Below are positions 1 through 13,386 of a stretch of DNA of 64,000 nt, piece by piece. The position numbers and the translations under genes were made by a program. The stretch comes from Lota lota. Lineage: Eukaryota > Chordata > Actinopteri > Gadiformes > Lotidae. Each line of letters begins with the position of its first letter. The first letter of the stretch is position 1. The stretch is taken from the NCBI GenBank assembly GCA_026745465.1, contig JACYXH010000479.1:1284547-1348546 (forward strand), given 5' to 3'. The notes under the pieces were generated by a model. The model saw nothing but the letters and a program-made list of their open reading frames with translations. It was not told the origin of the DNA and ran no database searches.

Positions 1-1352
1 ATTTGACCAGTGGCCACACCAGCTTTTGGAGAAATAGGAAACAGACTTTGTCCTGTTTCCAACCACTTATTTAATGGACAATTAACTATCTCAATGAACG
101 AATGAATGAATTCATTGAACGCAATGCTTTCAAAAATCAAGCAATTATGAGCTGATAGACTTTTAAGGAATTGTCAAGTTTCTTGAATATATACATACCT
201 CTTTTCACTTGCAACATGTACCTCTACAAAGACACAATACCATATCCGTTACTTGCTTGCTGATCTATCGGTTGATTGATCGATTCAATCTCAGTCTAAG
301 AGAACAATTCCACACAATAACTGTTTGTGAGAATGAGAACGCTGCAGAGAGAGAACAAATTCAACACAATCTTTGTAAATATTAATGCATTCCCAGAGCC
401 TTTTCGCCTCTTCTGGCAGACATGAAAATATTTGTTATTCTTAATAGTCGGATTGAGCATGTAGACAAGTAATGTATTTCACCAAATTGATCAAGTAAGG
501 TGTGTCGAGATAGTATGAATCAACGGCACATGGAAACATAATGTCACTGACAGACAAGGCATTCTCACTTGTAACATATTGAAATATTATTTCCTGATAA
601 GTTACCAAATATATTCGGTTTAACCTTACGAACCACTAAACAATTCACGCCTTAATCCAGTTGGCTGGCTTCTTAGAGAGAAGACAAAATATCAAATAAA
701 AATCTATAAAAATGTGAGCCCCCCCTTCAAGTGGCCCCTTGATGCGAAAGTCCCCATAATTCAAGTGGCATGGTGTGTCCACTGGTGGAGGTTTTGCATG
801 ACAATTTCGCCCCTGCATCTTCCTTGTGTCTACCCATCTCAGCTCTAGAGTTCTGCTGTCTTTGACCTATGGATAATCTGGCTTCCCCTCTTTGGGCTCT
901 GCATACTTCCAGGTCAATTACACTTTAGCACGTTTCATTCCCCCTCGCAGTTTAGCAACAAATCTGACATTTCATTTAAATTGTATGTATTTATTTATTA
1001 CTATATAAAATTTGTACATTGCATTGCTTATATGCAATGCAATTGCATACATGCTTGTACAGATGGGATTAGTTTATCTTATTTGTTTATAATATTTTAT
1101 ATTATCGATTCAAAGGAGATATGAGTCATTTCAACACAGCTCAATACAGTTTAAGGGAGAATAAAGCCTGCATGTATAGTCCACACAGTAAGTTATTGCA
1201 AATAATATTTCGCAGTTTTTCTTTTGCCAAAACGGCAATAACTTTAACATTCTAACTCAAAAGAAAATGAAAAACCTTTTTGATGACGGCAACAAAAAAA
1301 CATACTTATAAAGACATTATGGACAGGATCAATTTAATGTCTGAGTATTTAC

Positions 1353-1537
1353 TCTGCCAAAAACAGCATGGCCCCCCCGCCCCATTCATTCGCCCTGACA
1401 GAATAAGAGTCCTGTCTGTACTTCTTGGACCAGGTCCAGGGATGTGTGGGACGGTCTGATGTGGATACCACATTCACTACCTTTGATTGATTGCCATTGC
1501 GAATATCAAAGACCATTAATACAAACTTGAATTGGGC
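1353..1537 (-). CDS. Possible coding exon of an unknown neighbour gene
   Basis: On the - strand a pyrimidine-rich tract and CCCAG acceptor open a 61-codon frame starting AQFKFVLMVFDIRNGNQ and containing THPWTWSKKY and NEWGGG. It could end at a GA|GTAAAT donor at 1353/1352; without splicing it reaches TAA at 1349. Unlike most open frames here its composition is protein-like and free of simple repeats. I recognise no family. It may be one exon of a gene that continues to the left, or chance. Confidence 0.25.
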
Positions 1538-1706
1538 CTGGGACAGCAAAAGAAAGAGATGAGTAAAAACCCATATTATAACCCGTGTTATAGATTATAA
1601 GACAGGGTGTAACAATAAATAGGCTTTTTGTAGAAGAGAGGACAGGTAATAAGCTATAACCATAATTAAATTCCTTTATCATTGAAGAACACTGAAGCAT
1701 ACACAC

Positions 1707-1707
<1 letters not shown>

Positions 1708-1748
<41 letters not shown>

Positions 1749-1815
1749 TGCACACACGCACATACGCACGCACATGCACAAACACACACATACACACACA
1801 CACACACACACACAT
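1708..1815. repeat. (CA)n microsatellite
   Basis: An interrupted CA tract with TACATG and CGCA variants fills the interval. Confidence 0.95.
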
Positions 1816-1828
1816 GCCGACAAAATAC

Positions 1829-1912
1829 CAAGGCATTTATCAGCATACTCCCATGTTCAAACTTAAAAACCTCAGAGCCCACTGTACCGTTTTGCCTGCC
1901 TTTGATGATATT
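1829..1912 (-). CDS. Possible partner exon of the unknown - strand gene
   Basis: On the - strand, TTTCAG precedes a 28-codon frame (NIIKGRQNGTVGSEVFKFEHG and on) that ends at TTG|GTATTT. Both ends are phase 0, which fits the phase-0 start of the block at 1353-1537, with a 291-bp CA-rich gap as intron. The support is only splice-site shape and phase, so it is weak. Confidence 0.15.
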
Positions 1913-3310
1913 CTGAAATGAGTCCTCTTTAATCACGTGCCCCGATGTTCCTGTGTTGAAATGCCTCGTCTGTTGTTGTTTTTTCCCCCACCTTCCCGGA
2001 ATTTTCCGGAGTTTGTTTTTGGGACTGAATTTGTTGGATTACACTAACATGCCACCTATCAACCTCCGCAGCTCCGTAATCCAAGGGAAACTGTGCTGTT
2101 TTATCAGGAAGCCCGATAGATAAACAATAATAAAAAACCCTCTGCTAATGAAACAGACCCAACCTTATGAAGAGCTTACCAAAGGGCCTGGCACCTCAAA
2201 CTCATAAGCGTTTGTGTAAAGCTGTTTGGTTGTTTTTTAACAGCCTGGCTATTTTAACAGTTTTTTTTTGTTTGTTTTTTAAATCCAGCACAAAATAAAT
2301 TATTTGAATGGCTCACGGATTACAGAATCAGTGTGTGGTTATTCATGACTCTTCAAACACACTCTGCATGCCAGGTGATAAAACAACCACATCACAACCA
2401 TTGCCATTGTTTCATTGTCCTCCTTTCCCACCCCCCCTCTCCTAATTCAATTTATTTAAAACACTTCCTTCTCTAGGTACTGGTTTTCCTTGATTTGTCA
2501 AAAGCTGGTTACAATAATCCCAGAGAATGCCTGCACACTTTCAACTGTGCTAGCAAAGTAGGGAGGCATATGCAAGTGTTTAAGTGTGGGGGAAAGAATG
2601 CATTTTAACAATTTGTGTTTTTCTGTGAGGTCATGAAGTGGGTTACATGTTACAAGAAGTCAACACCACAGTGGTTGATTAAGATTTGTATTGGTAATAG
2701 TCCTTTGCAGGATGAAATATATTCGCACCTTCTTACTCCTCCTCATCACCTCATTTAGTACCTTCACAATAGATTGGCAGAACTTAATTTAAAGAAGGCC
2801 GACCTATTGACCTATTTACCGATCAAAGGACATCTTTAGTGCCCCTAGCTAGCTGGGCTAAATGCATGTCATGTTTTCTTAACTCCTCTAACAAGGAGTT
2901 GATGTTGCTAATAATGCATCAATGCATTGCTGAACAAGGCATAAGATGGCACTCCAAGATGCTATAGATTATAGAACAACTGAATACTGCCCTAATAGAT
3001 TTTCATAGGTGATAGTTAGTGATGCTTTTCAACAACAGTGTGTGTCGGCTTCTTTAACCTTGCAAACCAGAGCTCTAGGAGGTTGTGCTTTGAATCTTTG
3101 TTCATGCATGTGGGAGACAGAATACCCCTCCTAAAAACGTTACTCTGAAATAAAGTTTATATTAAAATAAAACATTCGAAACCTGCCCAGAGTAAACAAT
3201 ACAAACATTAAACTCTCTGAAAGTCCACCTCGTTCCTCCACCCCCCCATCCCCACATCCACCTCAGTCCCCATCACCACCACCATCTCCACCATCACCTC
3301 CCTCTAGGGC

Positions 3311-3680
3311 CAGGGGTATTTTAATTGGCCCACTTCCGAACTGTAATTTCTTTTAATTGCTTGGAGACACTCGGGTCCTTAAAAAGAAAAAAAAGAGAGT
3401 AAAAAATCAATGCAGATGTAATAATATCTGTAATTGTCTGCCACGCTCCGGGGACACCACAAAAGCCTTGGATCAATGGAGGAGCGCCGGGAACCCGGTA
3501 GGGGTTAATTTTTCCCTTTCTCTGGGTAATGACAGGGAGGCAAGCGCTAGGCTCTTGGCATGGAGGCACACAACTTGTGCAGTTCCTATTGTCTCTGCTG
3601 CTCCTAATTGGGCCAAATGCAGTTAGTTCCCTCTGGCAGAGGCTGTTGAGGCAGTGATTAATGAAGCCTCAAGTCACGCT
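3311..3680. promoter_or_regulatory. Candidate regulatory island
   Basis: Unique sequence with about seven homeodomain-type TAAT cores (for example TTTTAATTGG, TTTTAATTGC, CCTAATTGGG, GATTAATGAA), between a CCA-rich and a GA-rich simple tract. This fits a conserved enhancer but conservation cannot be seen from one sequence. Confidence 0.25.
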
Positions 3681-3959
3681 AACCTGATAAAAAAGGAAAG
3701 GGAGCAAGAGAGGGAGAGTGAGGGAGAGAGAGAGAGAGGGGGGGGAAGGAGGGGTCAACCTTCTTTGTGCTGTTCATCCTTTTTTTGTATGTCTTGTGCC
3801 GTTTCCACTGTCTTTGTCAATTCTACCAAACTTATTTTTCTATGTAAGCAGGTGAAGTGCTTTAAATTAGTTAAAGTTTTTTGTTTTGTTTCTGGGTAGG
3901 CGGGGGTAGGGGAGGAGAGGTAAGAGCATTACTGCATTACGGATGAAAAAGTGTTAGAG

Positions 3960-4110
3960 GATTGTGGTGGTGTGTGTGTGTATTGGGGTGTGTGTCCGAG
4001 TTTATTAGGGTGTGTGTGTACGTGTGTGGCTTGGAGAAAGGGGGAGTGTGTGTGCATGAGAATGAGTGTGTGTGTGTGTGTGTACGTGTGTGTGTGTATG
4101 TGTGGCGGAC
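3960..4110. repeat. (TG)n-rich interrupted tract
   Basis: Several short TG runs are broken by GGTG, TACG and GAGT words. Open frames across it are Cys/Val or Thr/His repeats and not genes. Confidence 0.85.
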
Positions 4111-4954
4111 AAGAAGAAGGAGGTGGGGGGGGCTTTGGAGAAGTCCCATGCCTCCTCTCATTAGGCATGATATCACACATTCTAGGAGAGTTGGTGAAAA
4201 TTGGTGGTGCCTGGAGTGTTTGCTGAAGTATGATGGTGGGTGCGTGTGTGTGTGTGTGGAGGGGGGGCAGGTTCCTGGTCGGAGGTTCTTTGCCGCCTGC
4301 TTTCCTGCCACCGTCTCCAGAGACATGTGTCAGGAATCTGGTGTCAGAGGTCACAGGTATTAGCCTTCCAGGATCGCCATGGCCTTTGACTAATTACCTC
4401 ATTATGATGGGTACCTCTGTGGCACGCTACTGGCTGCTTCACGTTAACGAAAAAACGCACAAAAAAGGAGGGAATGGAGGTAGACCTTGTCTACAGTGAC
4501 CCTGGACAGCATATATTTTAAGCAGTTTCTTTCATGTTGGACTTCGCCTAACAAGTTTAAGGAAGATATTTGAGAAAATAATCATTATTTGGGCCGTTAG
4601 GTCTGTTGTGATACAGGGTGGTAATTTCTTTCAAACATCTTCATGCAGTTGTAAGTGTTAGAAGAAAACCGATGGTGAGAGGGAGATTATATAGTCTAGC
4701 TTCTGATTGGACAAGTGATCAGTAGTGGTCTTCAATCAATGTCTTCCTAATAGATGATGATGATCAACTATGAAGATGCTGGCATTAAATTAAAGATACG
4801 ACCCAAAGAAATGTAGAAAATAATTTATATTAGTTAATAATTCATCAGCTTCACACATGTATAAATCATTACGTGACACTTATACATGCCAGCCTTTTAA
4901 CTTCTGCATACTTTAGAGGTATTTATATACAGTATATACTGTAGGCTGCATATC

Positions 4955-5395
4955 TCCAAATTAATTTGGATACGCTTCGTTTTTTTCCAAATGAATTGCC
5001 AACATCGTTTTCTAATTTCTCACAAAGACTCATTTTCAAATAATTTCATTCCATGGCTCAGCAGCAAGATTACTTGTAGCTGAAAATGTCATTGCATTAT
5101 TCCAAGAATATGATTAATGTTTGTATTTGGGCATGTTAATTGTGTCTGGAATTCCATAGGCGCTTTAATTTCTCAATGAAAAATTCCCATTACCATAAAA
5201 CGAATGAATGATAATTGTGGAACAATGTAATGTCAATAGCCTTCTGATTAATCCCTCTGAACACAGGCGAATGGCTGGCGCACTAAGTCACTAAGTGATA
5301 AGCAATTTCATTTGTTCCTAATTACTAAGAGGCCCATTTTGCTGCTGTCAAGATGAGATTTCAAAACCCCCTTAACCAGTCAAGGCTAATACATT
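4955..5395. promoter_or_regulatory. Candidate regulatory island
   Basis: Unique AT-rich sequence with at least seven TAAT cores (CAAATTAATTTGG, GATTAATG, GTTAATTG, GATAATTG, GATTAATC, CCTAATTACT) directly before a long CT microsatellite. The density of homeodomain-type cores suggests a developmental enhancer. Confidence 0.25.
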
Positions 5396-5424
5396 TATAA
5401 AAGCATCCCTTTTTCACCTTGCTT

Positions 5425-5617
<193 letters not shown>

Positions 5618-5999
5618 TTCACCCGTTTTGGAAGCCATTCAAGTCCAATTACTTACAGGAGGGCATGGCTGCTTACAGTAGCCCCAAGAGGTACTTGATG
5701 ACAAAGGTTTCTGACAGATGGCAGAGGGGTTTCTCAAGTTCTTTTGGGGTCCTTCTTTTATTTGTTATGTTTATTTTCAGAAAATACTAATCAGAGTGTG
5801 TGTGATGTGGGATCTATGATTATGTTCCTGTCTCTGTGTTGTTGTGGGACATATCTTCTTCACCATTTCATTTGGTGGGGCTCAAAGAGCTTCCTCACTG
5901 TCACCCAAAAGCACCCTCAACTCCACTCTATACTCCGCCCCTCGTAGTCCCCTCCCAGACCTGAATTCTTCATTTGGTCACACTTGCCTGCCCCTGAAT

Positions 6000-6240
6000 G
6001 GTCACCTTTGAGCAGATTAACCCTTTCATTAAAAACGCCTGAGCGAGGTCAGCCTAGTGCTGGGCTCAGCACAGCCCAGGCCTGCTGCTTTGATCTATCA
6101 GCTATGGAGGGAAAATATGAGCAAGCCCTCATAAGCCCTGCCATGTGATTTGTTTTTTGTAAATTTGTAGAAATTATTTCTAATCCTATTAAGAGTCCCA
6201 CCGGGAGCAAAATCGTTGCGTTAAAATACATGATGCCTTT
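6000..6240. promoter_or_regulatory. Candidate regulatory island
   Basis: Unique mixed-composition sequence free of repeats, with GCTGGGCTCAGCACAGCCCA (imperfect palindrome) and TAAT/TAAA words. The call is weak and rests on texture. Confidence 0.18.
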
Positions 6241-6307
6241 GTAAGCGTGGATATGGGAATGTCAGGATGAAGGAATGTTTTGAATGTGAATGTTGGTGTA
6301 CTGCAGC

Positions 6308-6361
6308 GGGAGCTATGGGAGTTATGGGAGCAATGGGAGCTATGGGTACTATGGGAGGGCT
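6308..6361 (+). repeat. 9-bp minisatellite, six copies
   Basis: The unit is GGGAGCTAT, with variants GGGAGTTAT, GGGAGCAAT, GGGTACTAT and GGGAGGGCT. It lies just upstream of a CT microsatellite. Confidence 0.8.
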
Positions 6362-6425
6362 GTGGGGCCCAAGGGACACCTCCTAATCTAATCCCAATGG
6401 GTTCCTACAATTTAGATGAATTCCG

Positions 6426-6428
<3 letters not shown>

Positions 6429-6491
<63 letters not shown>

Positions 6492-6505
6492 TGTCTCTCT
6501 CTCTT
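6429..6505. repeat. (CT)n microsatellite
   Basis: A pure CT tract with a short CCGTGTG interruption near the end. Confidence 0.95.
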
Positions 6506-9500
6506 AGTGTGTTATGGGCCAGAAAAAGGAAATAATTACACTTTGTATGTGCCCACCTCTCGGTTCAACCCCTCCTACTCCTTCCTGGTTCTGATAAACG
6601 GTCTGGTTCTGTAGCGGACAAGGAATAATTGTGACATTACGCACGGCCCGGGCCCCCAGGGGCCCCGGGATAAGCAGGAGGGTGGTGGTGTGTTGCACAT
6701 AACCAGAGGGAGAGAGCGAAAGAAAAAAATAAAATCGCAATTTCTACACCTCCCATCTCCCTTTCAGAGGCCGACACTTGGGAGAACAAAAGTCAGTGTC
6801 TCAGCCTAAATCTCGCCTGACAACGCGTAGCCGCCTGTGCTATTTTGGGTTCTTTGTGGTGCCAATCTTGTATCTTTCCCCCTGACGTTTTTTTCATAAG
6901 AAAGAGTGGATTTCCTAGGGACTCTGCCCTTTTGCAACATCCACGGTGTATTCTTGCTAGTAAAGGCCCTCCTCCTCACTCTAAGGCCGTCGCTCTCTGT
7001 GCTGACCTTAGAAAGGGGAAAATTAAGACAGCGTATCAGGCTAAGACCCCTATCTTTAGCTGGAGCCGCTGAAAAGGACATTATACAGATGCTTTATGGT
7101 GGGCAGCAACACAGTTTGGAATAAAAGGTACAGAACCTGGGAAAGTTTGTGTCCATGTGCGCACTAAACAGCAAACAAATACTCGAGGTGGGGGGGGTTA
7201 CAAATTCCAAACGTTAGAGATGGTATTCAAGACAACACATTGCCTGATTTGTGAAACACAAAGTGAAAAAGTGACAAAATCCGCCACCGTCCTCCATCCA
7301 TACAAATGTTTTTGATACACCATATGTGAACAGTAAAAAAAAAATCTGAATCTTGTCCTTTAATTTCTATGACTCTCTCAGAATTTATTTCAGTTAATTC
7401 TCTTTCTCTCTTCCTCTTTTCCTCTCTCTCTCCCTCCTCACCCTCCTCCTCTTCCTGACTCGGCTCATTGGCAGCAGGCCACTGTACTTCACGTTAATTT
7501 GCTGCAGTGACTGAGTGTACAGGTCTTATCTGGGCTCTGCTTTTATTCAGGATGAGAAGCTGAGTCCCACTAAATAACACAGCCCTAATTGGCCGTGTTT
7601 TGCAGTTAATTTCCATAAAAAGTCTAAGGGGAGTGTCACCTCGATGCGGAGAGGACGGAGGGCTGGAACCAGAGCCGTACACTTCAGCCAGCCATTAATC
7701 AGGGAAGCACACATTTCCCTGCTTCTCATGGGTCAGAGGTCAAGGAGGAGGGGCAGACATCCACATCTGCACCCGAACAGCGTCCATTTAGAGGAGTGTA
7801 AATAATTTTGGACCCGTCTTCTAAATTCAGCAAAAATAATGCACTCTGCGCTTTTTCTTTTCTTCATTTTTTTTTGAAGGACTTTGTGTCTCCAAGTAAG
7901 CAGAAAAGAAGTGAAACTTCTGGAAACTTTCACGGCAGGCAGAGGTAGCTACGGAGGCAGATTTCATCACTGACATTTCTCTCTTACATACTAAACTAAA
8001 CAAATATCATAGGCCTCCTACTGCAAAGCCTAACTTCTCCTGTCACCAAACTAAGCATTCTCAGGCTTATTCAAAGAGTAGTTATACTCTTCCGAATACT
8101 TCCATCCCATGATGTAGCCATTAACATTTATTTTTCTGCTGATAGCCTCCATAGTTTCTCATAGAAGTGCTCATCTAACTGCATATTCATGTATGTACTG
8201 TAGCAGACATTGGAGCTCAGTCCCTATTCCTAACACAGCATGATTGATCCCAAAGCTGTAACGTTTTGGGCTACCACCACTTAGCATCCCGTGGCCCCGG
8301 GGTCACAGGTTTTTATGGCTCAGGCAGTGGTCCCCTGTAGAGTAAAGGTGGAGAGATGACCTGAATAAAACCTTTGCATGGTAAAACAACTCAGGAGACA
8401 TCACTTCCTGATAGGTATTTTCCTCTGTGTTTGTGTGAACGTCATTTTAAAGGGTACATATATTGTCCTTATTCTTTTATGATATGAGCTCAGGTAAACC
8501 TCGGTGATTTGAATATGTAACAGATGCCAAAGTAGGCCACTGAATTTCATAGCTTACTGTATGTCTTCCTTAAGGACCATTTCAGTTTGCATGAGTTTCC
8601 AAACAGCCAAAATGCTTTGCAGAGATTAAATAAAGCAATATAGTCCATTTCCAGAAAGCAAAAAAAATAAAATAAAAACCACCATGTCAAACTTAAACAT
8701 ACCCTGTAGTTATACAGCAAAACATTCCCCCTTCAACCATACAAACAACAACATGCCTGGGAGAGAAGAAAAATGTGTGGGGTCTGTGTCTTTAACATTG
8801 CTTAGCCAAAAAGGGGAGCCGAGCGTGACTAAACTGGCTTTATTTATTCAGTTTAAAGTGTCCATTTTGGATCCATGGAATACACTAGCCCCCAGTGGTA
8901 CACTTAAGTGGCTCGCAAAGAGATTCTGAGGATGGCGCTGCCAAGTGGTGCTTTATGGGGACAATTTAACATAATGGTCGAATAAATACTGGTGTAAAAA
9001 AAACACCTGTGAACATTGGTGGCAGCTCGTGGCCCATTACTATATTTTCTGTGTGACAGTTTAGCAATGTTCAACAGATTCCATTCCATTTTACAAAGGT
9101 AGAATGCACATTCAAGTTTTATGCGGCGAATGTGAAATGTAATAGAAGGTGATCCACCTCGCACAGGCAGGGCAGAGTACAACAGAGCACTGCGCTGGGA
9201 CAGTCATATAAATAGAAAAGCCCTTAGTAAAAATTTATTAATGATTCGGTTTTTGTTAAACCTTGTTAATAGCCAAATGCTATCAACTGTTGGATGACAG
9301 GGTCTTAGCACAAAATATTGTCTTACAAAATGAGCTGTCAACCATTTCAAAAAGGTATCACAACAAACATAATTAATTGTCACATTTTGTGTGCAGAAAA
9401 GTGACATGATAAACAAAATCAAAAACGCAACCGCTCATGACCATATGCTCTGAAATTATTCCATTTGACCTTATAATCACAATTTGACCAGGACAAAAAA

Positions 9501-9549
9501 ACAACCCACATATGGCTTGTCAGGAATATGACTGCCCAACCCCCAACCA

Positions 9550-9569
9550 CCCCCCCCCCCCCCCCCCCC
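9550..9569. repeat. Poly-C, 20 nt
   Basis: An uninterrupted C20 run followed by CCA triplets. Confidence 0.95.
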
Positions 9570-9645
9570 ACCACCACCACCACCACCCCAAAAGCCCAGA
9601 ATCTCTCTCTCTTTCTCCTTACCTGTCTCCCTATGTGATGCTTAT

Positions 9646-9732
9646 GGGCCTTATTCACCTAGCACCCATCTCAGTTTTAAACGCTAGCTGAATGTGTTTA
9701 GAACCAAGATGGCCGCTAGGTGAATAAGACCC
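9646..9732. mobile_element. Foldback MITE, 87 bp
   Basis: The arms GGGCCTTATTCACCTAGC and GCTAGGTGAATAAGACCC are inverted copies (17 of 18 match) around a 51-bp centre that includes CCAAGATGGCC. No clear target duplication is seen. The shape is that of a very short foldback DNA element. Confidence 0.6.
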
Positions 9733-10014
9733 ATTGCTTGTCATAGTTCTCCCTTGACGCCTGAGTCAGGTGACCCCTGCCTCACCCGTGGCTCCTGGGC
9801 TGTGGGATGAACGTCCTGGTCAGACCTGTTCTGCTGAATGGTTTTGACAGGTTGCTTGTAAAAAAACACAAATAAGGAAAAAGAAAAACCTTGTGTCCTG
9901 TTTGTTCCCTCCTCCACCACCGTGCCCTTGTTGACAGTGTCTCAATTGTAGATCTGAATGACTTAGGTTTTGTTTAACCCACATCAATGGAGCCTGTGTT
10001 GTGTTGGTCCCCCA

Positions 10015-10032
10015 CCCCCCCCCCCCCCCCCC
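10015..10032. repeat. Poly-C, 18 nt
   Basis: An uninterrupted C18 run. Confidence 0.95.
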
Positions 10033-10419
10033 ACCTGTTGTGAATATATGATGCGTTTGAGTCCACAGATAGAGATTTGAAGATGAGGTCACCGTACTGT
10101 TCACAAAAGTGTACTGCTCAATTCCTTACTTATTTTATTGTAATATTTCATTTTTAGAACATGTCATGTTCTTTTAAATACAGAGATTGAGAACTGTCCT
10201 TGCTTTTTGACCATTTGGCCATTTGTATTTCACCATTTGCCTTTCGGGCTCTATGTTATATGAACAAAAATCAATGGTCATAAAAAAACAATAATAAAGA
10301 GCTATAAAAGACCTTGTATCTTGTACAATCAAATCCCACCTCATCTTTACACGCCGTAATCATCAAATCTTCCTCCAGCACCTCTCTCCCTTTCTCTCTC
10401 CCTGTCTTCCTCCCGCCTG

Positions 10420-10454
<35 letters not shown>

Positions 10455-10479
10455 CCCCATCTCCAGCACCAGCGGGGGC

Positions 10480-10600
10480 GCACGTGGCTAATTTACGAGT
10501 GTTGGCAATGCCAAGCCTACTCTCTAAGGAGGGTCCATTTTAACACCTCCAAATGCAGTAATGCATCCCGGCTGACCTTAATTATAAAAGCATGCGCCTT
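10480..10600. promoter_or_regulatory. Candidate regulatory island
   Basis: The island contains the exact palindrome TTGGCAATGCCAA (NFI-like half sites with 3-bp spacing) plus GCTAATTTACG and CCTTAATTATAAAAG. It lies just after a CT microsatellite. Confidence 0.25.
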
Positions 10601-12079
10601 GCTTCCCCCATCCACTCCCCTCCCTACGCCGCCAACCCCCAACCACCCTCGTATACCACCACCCGGCCCCGGCTACAACTCCCAAGGCCGAGTGGTGGGT
10701 GTGAGCTTGGGTCCGTACCTGCGGAGAGGGGCCTCTGCAGGAGTCACCCCCAGAGGCTCCATGTTAATAGTTGCATCCTGAGAGGAAATCAATATAGCTA
10801 TAAATATAGAATATAGATATCACAGTGTGAAACATATTCCCTCCCTCTCTCTCTCTCCTCCTCTCTGTCTATCCCTTCATCCACCCGCCCCTCTTTCTGT
10901 CTCTCTCTCGGTACATCCCTTCATCTATCCGGTCCCTCTCTCATCGAGAACTGTTCATAAGCCAGTCTAAGGAGTCTGATGGGTGGTGGCCGGTCTAAAG
11001 GATATGGTTGGTGGTGGTGGAGCAGAAAAGACCACTAGTACTGAGATTTTGAACCCAGGATGAGGCCCCTGTGCAACGGGCTGAGAATCAGGGTTTAGGG
11101 GCCCTTGGGGTTCTTCTGGAGGCGTTCTCATGGACCGAGGTAGCCAAGGCATTAGTGGTTGTCTCAAGTCTGGTTCCATGCTACCCTGGTTACAACCGTA
11201 AGGGCATTCCCAGAAGGCATGGAGAGGGGCTTTCTGAAAGTGCTGATAATCTGAATGAGATATTAAAAGACTGACTCTGTACCTTCTTCTGTCTGTATTG
11301 CAGATTTCCCCCCATAATATTGATATACGCACAGCACGGGGCTCCAACATCATTGGACTGATAAACTGCTCATACAATAGATAATCTTTTATGTACCTCC
11401 CAGCACAAATATTATGACTATTAGTGCATTAATTAACTCCCTAGCCCCGGGGGTCTCTCTCTACGCCAAGGTTAAGAGCTCCTTTAATTAAAGATCGATA
11501 CTGTTTGGCTGTATATTTTCACACCACCAAAGGAGTGATTTCAGCATCTACCTCGTACGAGGTGTCAGAAGTTCAAAAAATGTATAAACGTGTGGAAGTG
11601 AATGCACTTAAAGAGATACAAGGTTCCAAGCTGAACCTTTGAAACACAGGGGGCTGTTGTGCTGACGTAATGACTAAAATGTAGTAAAAGCTACCAAGGA
11701 CTTAAAATATTTATAAAATATCTTGTTTTAAGCATCTTATTACAATCTGAACCAATGGTGTTTAACAACAAAATGAAATATAGCTGCACAGTTTCAAACC
11801 TTAAACTTTGCTGAATTTTACGCCGGTTTTGTCATTATGTTTTGCGGTGAACTCCGACTTGTTTCTCTGTGTGCTTGATCCTGGCACACAAAGCCGTTTA
11901 AACCACAGCTCAGGGGTGATGGACCACAGCAGCAATGGCCGACCTCTCTTTGTATACCTGACATTTTCCTTGTCTAATTCCACTTAGTAATGCAGTAAGG
12001 ATAGGAGACATGGTTGGCTTGTATGCTCTAAGATCAAAGCCTGAACCACTGTATTACTCTTAATATTATTCTCTGTTAT

Positions 12080-12137
12080 TCTCTCTCTCTCTTTCTTCTA
12101 TATCTCTCACCTCTCTCTTCCTCTCTGTCTCTCTCCA

Positions 12138-12182
<45 letters not shown>

Positions 12183-12330
12183 GTCTCTCTTTGTCTCTCT
12201 GTCTCTCTCTCTTTCAATCCCTCTCTCTCCAGCTCTCTCTCTCTCTCTATTTCTCTTTCTATCTGTCTATCTCCCTCTATCAATCCCTTTTCTCTCTTTC
12301 TATTTGTCTCTATTTCTCTCTCTCTATCAC
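12080..12330. repeat. CT-rich tract with central (TA)n
   Basis: CT-rich sequence surrounds a TA run with single G interruptions at about 12151-12183. Confidence 0.9.
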
Positions 12331-12363
12331 CTGCTAGACAAGCAACACCTTGAGGTTTAGACC

Positions 12364-12442
12364 TTGTTTTTAGTGGTGGTGGTGGTGGTAGTGGTGGTGG
12401 TGGAGGTGGAGGTGGCCATGACCCCCCCCCCCCCCCCCCCCC
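12364..12442. repeat. (GGT)n followed by C21
   Basis: A GGT/GGA triplet tract is followed within 10 bp by a C21 homopolymer (12422-12442) and A9. Confidence 0.9.
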
Positions 12443-12843
12443 AAAAAAAAACACCTTTGGTTTTTTCTTAATACCCCTCAGATCTCCGTAATCCACCCGG
12501 ATTGTGTTTGACAGGCCAGGGATTGTCCTGCTGTTCTGCACCCCTGCGTCTTCCACCACCTATCTGACAAAGGGTGGCCTAACTCAAAGCCACACCCGCC
12601 TCCTCCTCTTCTGCTTGATTCCTGAAAAACAATAACAGAACTTGGAAGTTTTTCAGCATAGTAGAACATTTAGCCCCTGTGTCAGCAGTGATGTTATCTG
12701 TCTTGTTCTGAAGACAGTTTATATCACTTAGATCAGGTAGTGCTAAATCCTGCTGAATTATAGTGAGTCTGTTCCTTAGTGTTCTCTGTTCATTGGTAGC
12801 TACGACAAGGTAGTGTGTTTTGTGCCCGAAACAAAGTAAATTG

Positions 12844-12868
12844 TTATATATATATATATATATATATT
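12844..12868. repeat. (TA)n microsatellite
   Basis: About 12 TA units. Confidence 0.9.
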
Positions 12869-13237
12869 GTCGAAGAACAACTTGATGAAATTGTCAGATG
12901 ATTGGCATTCCCATCAGAGCCCAACTCAAGACAACTGTTTCTTTATTAGTTTTAAAATAAATAATAAAGTAATAAAATGTGTGAAAATAAACTGTACATA
13001 GAGGATATCCAATTATTTAGGAACATAGTCAGTCTGTCCTCAAATTTGACAGACATGCTCATGAATTTGTCTGCGGACTCACATAATCGATTACTCACTA
13101 CATTTTCAAAAAATGCTCTCTCTCTCTCTTCATATTTTTACATCTTGTATTTTCTTTTAAGCAATAGGGAGTGTTTTAAATGATGGAAAAATAATGTAAC
13201 ATTGATTTATTACTCCTCTGTTATCAAGTTACTCTCA

Positions 13238-13386
13238 CAGGCACACACGCCCACACATGCACATATTGAGAAACACACATACACACATCAAGATGCATAC
13301 TGACATCACACACACGCACACACACACACGTACACACACACACACGCACACAACCACAAAACCACACATACACACAACACACACAG
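13238..13386. repeat. (CA)n-rich interrupted tract
   Basis: CA runs are broken by CGCA, CATA and AACC words. Confidence 0.9.

Noticed and set aside
700-925. A ~60-codon open stretch on the - strand after ATGCAG
   Set aside because: Composition is not protein-like and nothing supports it beyond an AG; not listed as an exon.
3929-4363. Open frames of 130-140 codons on both strands
   Set aside because: They translate a TG/CA repeat tract (Cys/Val or Thr/His runs) and are not genes.
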